This document shows positions 58,663 to 64,000 of a stretch of 64,000 bases of DNA, piece by piece. Every line of letters begins with the position of its first letter. Within the stretch, counting starts at the first letter, position 1. The stretch comes from Chryseobacterium sp. Bi04 (GTDB lineage Bacteria > Bacteroidota > Bacteroidia > Flavobacteriales > Weeksellaceae). The stretch is taken from assembly GCF_918698085.1 (NCBI RefSeq), contig NZ_CAKKLP010000002.1, positions 1 to 64,000 on the forward strand. The letters are read 5' to 3'. Below the pieces are notes generated by a model. That model was not told the origin of the DNA. It did not search any database and saw only the letters and a list, made by a program, of their open reading frames with translations. Made by a program: the position numbers and the translations under genes.

Positions 58663-61362
58663 ATGAAACATTATTTCTTTATTTTTGCACTGCTGATTCC
58701 TTTTTTAGGGTTTTCACAGTGGACAAGAGCTGAGTTGGGATCTCAGAAAGTAAAAAAATCTCAGGAAAAGTTAGAATTTTCAGGCCTCTATTCGTTGGAT
58801 GCCAATAAGCTTAGACAGACATTACAAAAAGCTCCTGCACGTTTTTCAAATGAAAAAGGAGTTGTCATCTCGCTTCCTACTGCTAATGGGAAATTAGAAA
58901 GGTTCCAGGTTTGGGAATTTTCCAATATGGCCCCTGAACTTCAGGCAAAATTTCCGGATATTAAGTCTTATGTAGGAACCGGTGTAGAAGATCCTTCCGT
59001 ATATCTGAGATTCAGTCTTTCTCCGGTAGGGTTTTCCTCAATGATCACCCGATCAGGAATATCAGAATTTATAGAACCTTATACCGAAGACAGAACGGTT
59101 TACGCTGTATTTGATTCCAATGCAAGAAGAGGACAGGATAAAGAACCTTTTGAATGTCTTACTCCTAAAGATTTGAACGGGAAGACTTTCGAAAAAAAAA
59201 ACGATGCTGCCAATAAAAAAACAGCAGGTTTTAATGTTTTCAGAATGGCACTTACCTGTACAGGAGAATATGCAGAATATCATTTGACAGCGGCAGGAAC
59301 TCCGGCGACAGCAACCGATGTTCAGAAAAAAGCGGTGATCATCGCTGCTATGAATGCTACTTTAACAAGGCTTAACAGTGTTTTTGAAAAAGATTTGTCA
59401 TTACATTTTAATCTGATTGGCAATAATGATGCTATTGTATTCCTGGATTCGGCAACAGATCCATTTGATGAAACGGATGCAGATAATACCAATGATTATA
59501 ATCATGCAGGTTCATATTATGCTATAGCTGCTCGTATTCCTGAGGAAGACTATGATATGGGACATTTGGTTGACAAAAGAGATGGAAATGGTGTAGCCTC
59601 ATTAGGTGTAATATGTGAAGATATAAAAGCAGCAGGCTATACTTCGTGCAATTTCCCGGAAGGCGATACTTTCGATATAGACTATGTAGCTCACGAAATG
59701 GGACATCAGCTGGGAGCAGGACATTCCTATACTTACAGATCTTCTCAGGCAAACCAAAAAGTAGAACCGGGAAGTGGTAGTACAATAATGGCATACACAG
59801 GTATAACAGGTGATTCAGATGTACAATTTAATTCCAATGATTATTATCATACCAATAACATTACACAGATAAAAGATATAATAAATGGGGTTTCCTGTGG
59901 TGTCAATACCCCTTTTGCCAATCCGGCTCCCAATATTAATGCCGGAGCAGACTATACAATTCCCATATCTACCCCATTTGTATTAAAAGGAGTTACTGCT
60001 GATGCCGGAAATTCATCCTATACCTATGCATGGGAACAGACTGACCAGGCAGCTGCAGCTCAAATTGGAGCAGGAGATATTTCTGCAGCTTATCCTACAA
60101 AACCAACAGGACCTACTTTCAGATCTTTCTCACCGGTGAATACACCAGTAAGATACTTTCCTGATTTTAATAAAGTACTGGGAGGTGTTTTGTCGACACG
60201 ATGGGAATCGGTTTCCAGTATAGCAAGAGACCTTAATTTTACGGTTACGGTAAGGAATAATAATCCAACAGGACCACAGACTGCTAATGATGCAATGAAA
60301 GTAAGTATTAATGCTGGAGCAGGTCCTTTCCAGATAACATCTCCTGCATTCGGACAGTCCTTAAATTCAGCAGGTACATTTAATGTAACCTGGAATGTTG
60401 CCAATACAAATCAAGCTCCGATTAGTACAGCAAATGTTAATATTAAGCTATCTACAGATGGTGGGCAAACCTTTATTACGATTGCAGCCAATACTCCTAA
60501 TGATGGCAGTGAGCAGGTAAATATTCCTATAGGTTCTACATCGTCCAATGCCTATATTTTGATAGAAGCTGTCGGAAATATTTATTATGCAGTGAGTCCT
60601 AGTTTTGTGATTGATTATACAGTTACCGGTGAGAGCTGTACTACTTATACGTATAGCGGAGCCCCGGTAGCAATTAAAGATGGCCCTGGAGGATCAGGAA
60701 TATCTTCTCCTAGGGTGATAGCTCCATTAATGGTCAATAATAATGGAACAATCACTAAAATTAAAGTTATTCCGGCTATTACACATACTTCTGTAAGTGA
60801 TCTTTCAATTGGAATAGAAAGTCCGACGGGATCATCTGCACTTATCTGGAATAGGTCATGTGGAACAAATTATTTTTCAGGAATAACTGCAACATTCAGT
60901 GATACTGGAAATGCCGTGGCCTGTGCATCACCTATTCAAGGAGAAACAAAATCGTATGAATCTTTAGCTATATTCAGAGGTCATAAAGCTCAGGGAGAAT
61001 GGAAACTTTTTGCATCGGATAATTATCCTCAGGATGTGGGAACTATTACAGGCTGGTCTCTTCAGGTATGTACTCAGGAAACCCAAAATTTAGGAACCAA
61101 AGAACTCACTTCTGCGTTAGGTGATGATATCAAAATTTATCCTAATCCTAGTGATGGACATTTCTTTGTGAAGTCCAGAAACTTAAAAGGAGAAGTGAAA
61201 GTAAATATGTTTGATTCAAGTGGAAGATTGATTTATTCTTCAGCTTATCAAAGTGGGGAAGATCATACTAAAGAGTTTAATGTAAATGTACCAAAAGGAG
61301 TGTATGTTATAAGCATCAATTCTTCAAAAGGAGTATACAACAGTAAACTGGTTATAAAATAA
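58663..61362 (+). CDS. Secreted zinc metalloprotease (reprolysin-like) with P domain, T9SS type A cargo
   Basis: 899 residues from ATG 58663 (a GTG two codons earlier is in frame). Signal peptide (MKHYFFIFALLIPFLGFSQ). A propeptide-like region (about 20-180) precedes the catalytic domain with HEMGHQLGAGHS (H344, E345, H348, H354), the zinc signature of adamalysin-type proteases, and a following SGSTIMAY Met-turn. Then an Ig/PKD-like region (about 425-640), a proprotein-convertase P-domain-like segment (about 660-805, ending GTITGWSLQVC) and a T9SS type A signal (IYPNPSDGHF, then KGVYVISINSSKG). Predicted extracellular protease for proteins; substrate unknown. Terminator follows. Confidence 0.92.
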   Translation: MKHYFFIFALLIPFLGFSQWTRAELGSQKVKKSQEKLEFSGLYSLDANKLRQTLQKAPARFSNEKGVVISLPTANGKLERFQVWEFSNMAPELQAKFPDIKSYVGTGVEDPSVYLRFSLSPVGFSSMITRSGISEFIEPYTEDRTVYAVFDSNARRGQDKEPFECLTPKDLNGKTFEKKNDAANKKTAGFNVFRMALTCTGEYAEYHLTAAGTPATATDVQKKAVIIAAMNATLTRLNSVFEKDLSLHFNLIGNNDAIVFLDSATDPFDETDADNTNDYNHAGSYYAIAARIPEEDYDMGHLVDKRDGNGVASLGVICEDIKAAGYTSCNFPEGDTFDIDYVAHEMGHQLGAGHSYTYRSSQANQKVEPGSGSTIMAYTGITGDSDVQFNSNDYYHTNNITQIKDIINGVSCGVNTPFANPAPNINAGADYTIPISTPFVLKGVTADAGNSSYTYAWEQTDQAAAAQIGAGDISAAYPTKPTGPTFRSFSPVNTPVRYFPDFNKVLGGVLSTRWESVSSIARDLNFTVTVRNNNPTGPQTANDAMKVSINAGAGPFQITSPAFGQSLNSAGTFNVTWNVANTNQAPISTANVNIKLSTDGGQTFITIAANTPNDGSEQVNIPIGSTSSNAYILIEAVGNIYYAVSPSFVIDYTVTGESCTTYTYSGAPVAIKDGPGGSGISSPRVIAPLMVNNNGTITKIKVIPAITHTSVSDLSIGIESPTGSSALIWNRSCGTNYFSGITATFSDTGNAVACASPIQGETKSYESLAIFRGHKAQGEWKLFASDNYPQDVGTITGWSLQVCTQETQNLGTKELTSALGDDIKIYPNPSDGHFFVKSRNLKGEVKVNMFDSSGRLIYSSAYQSGEDHTKEFNVNVPKGVYVISINSSKGVYNSKLVIK

Positions 61363-61380
61363 TAATCATTAAATAATATA

Positions 61381-61411
61381 AAAAGGATCGGCAATAGTCG
61401 GTCCTTTTTTG
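61381..61411 (+). terminator. Rho-independent terminator
   Basis: Arms AAAAGGATCG (61381-61390) and CGGTCCTTTT (61399-61408, one G-T pair), T tail. Confidence 0.88.
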
Positions 61412-61469
61412 TATTGGATTTGTAGCTTGGCTTTATTTATAGTAATTTTATCCTCCATTTATTTATAGG

Positions 61470-62348
61470 ATGAATTCTATTTCCGTTCTTCATATTGATC
61501 TTTTTCAGGGTAAAAATTCCTCGGATTTTTATTTTAATACAATGAAAAATCATCTGGTTGTAGGGCACCGTCATATCGAAAAACCTCACAGGCATGATTT
61601 TTATGCTGCTGTTCTTTTTACAGGTGGAACAGGATTTCATGAAATCGATTTTCAAAAATATGAAGTTTCAGAGGGCAGTCTCTTCTTTCTGTCTCCCGGT
61701 CAGATTCATAGCTGGGAGCTTTCCGCAGATATTGAAGGATATATTTTCTTTTGTTCCCAGGAGTTTTATGAAATGCACTATGTAAATCAGAAGCTGAGAA
61801 ATTTTCCATTTTTCGGATCTGTATCTTTTCCAAGAAAACTTCAGCTGGATACCCTGGAACTCAAACAAAATATACACTTATTCCAGGAGTTGGAAAAAGA
61901 ATATCAGGGAAAAAATATTATGAAAGAAGGGTTGATGCTTTCATTGATGTCTCAGATCTTTATCAATGCTACAAGGTTGTTTTCAAAAGATTTTAGCAGG
62001 TTGGATTCCTCCGCCGGACTTTCTTATTTTAAACATTATCAGGATTTCGAAAATTTAATTGAAGAGCACTTTCCTGATGAAAAATCGATTGCTTATTACG
62101 CCTCTTTATTAAACATTTCACCCAAGCACCTCAATAGAATAGCTCAAACTGTTGTTCAGAAAACAGCTACAGATGTCATCACAGAAAGAGTAGTGCTGGA
62201 AGCTAAAAGAATGCTGATGTACCTTGATGAAAGCCTTGTTGAAGTCGCTTTCAGATTGGGATATGAAGAATATTCCTACTTTGTAAGAGTCTTCCGGAAA
62301 AATTCCGGAATGACCCCTACTCAGTTTATCAAGGAATACAAGGTGTAA
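61470..62348 (+). CDS. AraC family transcriptional regulator
   Basis: 292 residues. The N-terminal half is a cupin-type ligand-binding domain (HRHIEKPHRHDFYAAVLF, then FFLSPGQIHSWEL, residues about 30-90) and the C-terminal 100 residues contain two helix-turn-helix motifs (IAYYASLLNISPKHLNRIAQ, and VEVAFRLGYEEYSYFVRVFRKNSGMTPTQF). Such regulators usually activate nearby metabolic or transport genes upon small-molecule binding. Effector and target are unknown. Confidence 0.92.
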   Translation: MNSISVLHIDLFQGKNSSDFYFNTMKNHLVVGHRHIEKPHRHDFYAAVLFTGGTGFHEIDFQKYEVSEGSLFFLSPGQIHSWELSADIEGYIFFCSQEFYEMHYVNQKLRNFPFFGSVSFPRKLQLDTLELKQNIHLFQELEKEYQGKNIMKEGLMLSLMSQIFINATRLFSKDFSRLDSSAGLSYFKHYQDFENLIEEHFPDEKSIAYYASLLNISPKHLNRIAQTVVQKTATDVITERVVLEAKRMLMYLDESLVEVAFRLGYEEYSYFVRVFRKNSGMTPTQFIKEYKV

Positions 62349-62414
62349 TTTTATAATATAAAGTTGCCGGTGACTCTCAACTTCCTGATTCAGCCATCAT
62401 CAGCCACCAGCCAC

Positions 62415-63857
62415 CTATAACACAAGCTTAAATGGTCCTTCAAACGTAGTTTCAAATGAATCTACCATTTTTCCTTTTTCATCAAAAACTCCAATGACCA
62501 TATTCTGTTTTGAAAACTTAATGTCTTCCTCAGGAAAGGTGATATTGATGTTTCCTTTAAGAATTTGATCTCCTTTCAAAATGATTTTTTCAGATCCAAA
62601 ATAAGTGATCTCTGCATGGGCAGGCATTATGACTTTAATCGTCAGTACCTTTTTATCGTTAGACTTATTCAGAAGGGTATAAATGAAAGTATTGGTAATT
62701 TTACCGTTTTTAATAAAGAATGTAGATCCTGCCGGTTTGATGAACTTGGCTTCCATAGATCCTCTGTCGTACATTAAAAATCCAAGGAATCCAATGAGTA
62801 AAGCCAGAAAAACGGTAGTAGCTTTCATTCTTGAAGTGAAAGTAAATTTTTCCTGATTCTCAATTTCTGCTTCTGTAGCATAACGAACCAGTCCTCTGGG
62901 CAGTCCTACTTTGTCCATTACTTCATCACAGGCATCAATACATGCAGTACAGTTGACACATTCAAGCTGCTGGCCATTTCTGATATCAATTCCTGTAGGG
63001 CAAACCACTACACATTGGTTACAATCAATACAGTCTCCCTTCCCGGCAGCTTTTCGGTCTTCATTATTTCTCCATTTTGAGCGGCCTTCTCCTCTTTTAA
63101 AATCATAATATACATTGATCGTCTGCTTATCAATCAGAACGCCCTGAAGTCTTCCGTACGGACAAACCAATGTACAAACCTGCTCACGAAGCCACGCAAA
63201 AACAAAATAAAACGTCATGGTGAAAAACAGCATGGCGGTAAACTTGAGTGAGTTTTCGGCCGGGCCTTCACCCATAATACGGAAAACCTCTTCATACCCT
63301 ACGATATACATGAACATAAAGTGAGAAATAGCAAGGGATATTAAAAGGAATACCGACCATTTTGTGAGCCTTTTTCTTATTTTTTCTGTATCCCATTCCT
63401 GTCTGTCGAGTTTCATCTGCTTATTTCGGTCGCCTTCAATCCAGTATTCAATTTTACGGAAAATCATTTCCATAAAAAGAGTCTGGGGGCACAGCCAGCC
63501 ACAGAATATTCTTCCGAAAACCACCGTGAAGAGCATCACAAAGATAACCGACGTTACGGCACCTAAAGCAAGAATGAAAAAATCCTGAAGATAAAAAGAC
63601 TGTCCGAAAATAAAGAATCTCCCATCAATAACATTAATAAGAAGAAAAGGGTTGTTATTGATTTTTACAAAAGGCAGCCCGAAGAACAAAGCAAGCAAAA
63701 CGTAGCTGGTGTAATTCCGGTAATTGGTATATTTTCCTTTGGGTTTTCTCGGGAAGATCCACTTTCTTTTCCCCGTTTCATCCATTGTTCCTACTGAATT
63801 TCTAAAATCTTCATTTTCGATTTCCAAAGACTTGATGTTGTTGGACTCTGCACTCAT
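62415..63857 (-). CDS. ccoG: Cytochrome c oxidase accessory protein CcoG (FixG/RdxA)
   Basis: 480 residues. A 4Fe-4S polyferredoxin membrane protein: transmembrane helices at about 47-70, 90-115, 165-190, 205-225 and 342-362, FCGWLCPQT and CTLVCPYGR in the membrane part, then a ferredoxin domain with CIDCNQCVVVCPTG and CVNCTACIDAC. The C-terminal Ig-like domain (about 365-480) is typical. CcoG helps load copper into cbb3-type cytochrome oxidase. No other cco gene lies in the window; at least 140 bases upstream contain no coding frame, so ccoG may be a separate unit. Confidence 0.94.
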   Translation of the reverse strand: MSAESNNIKSLEIENEDFRNSVGTMDETGKRKWIFPRKPKGKYTNYRNYTSYVLLALFFGLPFVKINNNPFLLINVIDGRFFIFGQSFYLQDFFILALGAVTSVIFVMLFTVVFGRIFCGWLCPQTLFMEMIFRKIEYWIEGDRNKQMKLDRQEWDTEKIRKRLTKWSVFLLISLAISHFMFMYIVGYEEVFRIMGEGPAENSLKFTAMLFFTMTFYFVFAWLREQVCTLVCPYGRLQGVLIDKQTINVYYDFKRGEGRSKWRNNEDRKAAGKGDCIDCNQCVVVCPTGIDIRNGQQLECVNCTACIDACDEVMDKVGLPRGLVRYATEAEIENQEKFTFTSRMKATTVFLALLIGFLGFLMYDRGSMEAKFIKPAGSTFFIKNGKITNTFIYTLLNKSNDKKVLTIKVIMPAHAEITYFGSEKIILKGDQILKGNINITFPEEDIKFSKQNMVIGVFDEKGKMVDSFETTFEGPFKLVL

Positions 63858-64000
63858 TATCGTATGCTATAAAAGTATTATGGTAATATTGTATCGTAAA
63901 ATCAATTTTGTTTTAGGACTGTTTTTTTTGTGAAAAAACTTATTGATCCTACTACTGCAAAGCTCCGGATTATATTTTTCCACTACTAATATGATCTACT

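Noticed and set aside
63858..64000. Expected ccoP end or FNR site upstream of ccoG
   Set aside because: No coding frame ends there and no convincing TTGAT-N4-ATCAA dyad was found; the region is cut by the window edge.
1..64000. Mobile elements, prophage, tRNA or rRNA genes
   Set aside because: No transposase, integrase or phage protein was found among coding regions, and no cloverleaf or rRNA-like stretch was noticed in the spacers.

Overview
The window looks like chromosomal DNA of a flavobacterium close to Chryseobacterium/Elizabethkingia (Bacteroidota). It is AT-rich with very AT-rich intergenic DNA. Six genes encode type IX secretion (T9SS) cargo. The promoters follow the Bacteroidota pattern TTG-N18-23-TAnnTTTG (or TTCG). 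Family-typical proteins include a fused alpha/beta branched-chain keto-acid dehydrogenase E1 and a DNA polymerase III alpha with an N-terminal proofreading exonuclease. No rRNA, tRNA, CRISPR array, insertion sequence or prophage gene was seen.

Layout. 1-4.8 kb: end of a Gly/Arg repeat protein, a FadL-like outer membrane protein, a ZIP metal transporter coupled to a methyltransferase, and a THUMP rRNA methyltransferase. 4.9-11 kb: a possible 35-residue ORF, a secreted GH18 endoglycosidase lipoprotein with a ricin-type lectin domain, a glycosyltransferase, a trans-sulfuration PLP enzyme divergent from an Lrp/AsnC regulator, and a bestrophin-like channel. 11.2-18.3 kb: the fused E1, with a striking palindrome over its promoter, divergent from dnaE. 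18.6-24.4 kb: two T9SS type-A cargo proteins that share modules. 24.5-31.5 kb: a voltage-gated K+ channel with an adjacent 52-residue membrane ORF, a Nif3/DUF164 pair, an acyl-CoA ligase divergent from an acyl-CoA dehydrogenase, and a small anchored protein. 31.7-40.1 kb: a DUF4349 lipoprotein, prfC, two unknown proteins, a CPBP protease, rdgB-type NTPase, RNase Z, a TIGR02757 protein and a heptad-repeat membrane protein. 40.4-49.2 kb: three tandem, separately transcribed paralogues with choice-of-anchor L domains and T9SS type-B signals. 49.4-53.9 kb: rsmA divergent from ftsX-DUF3098-uppP-truB-rluF. 54.1-64 kb: a propeller-like lipoprotein, a four-HhH membrane protein, a MerR regulator, a secreted repeat-family protein, a secreted metalloprotease with T9SS signal, an AraC regulator and ccoG.

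Common themes are secreted surface proteins and glycan/protein degradation, fatty-acid and branched-chain catabolism, and RNA modification/housekeeping. The most interesting material is in details rather than in one obvious new system: the tandem anchor-L array with an internal ~250-residue duplication in its middle member, the small membrane ORF beside the ion channel, the 13-bp-arm palindrome on the E1 promoter, a dispersed paired-hairpin element seen twice, the cysteine-free 'zinc ribbon' protein, and several strong intergenic palindromes. Several starts were shortened because a promoter lies inside the longer open frame or a signal peptide begins at an internal Met.
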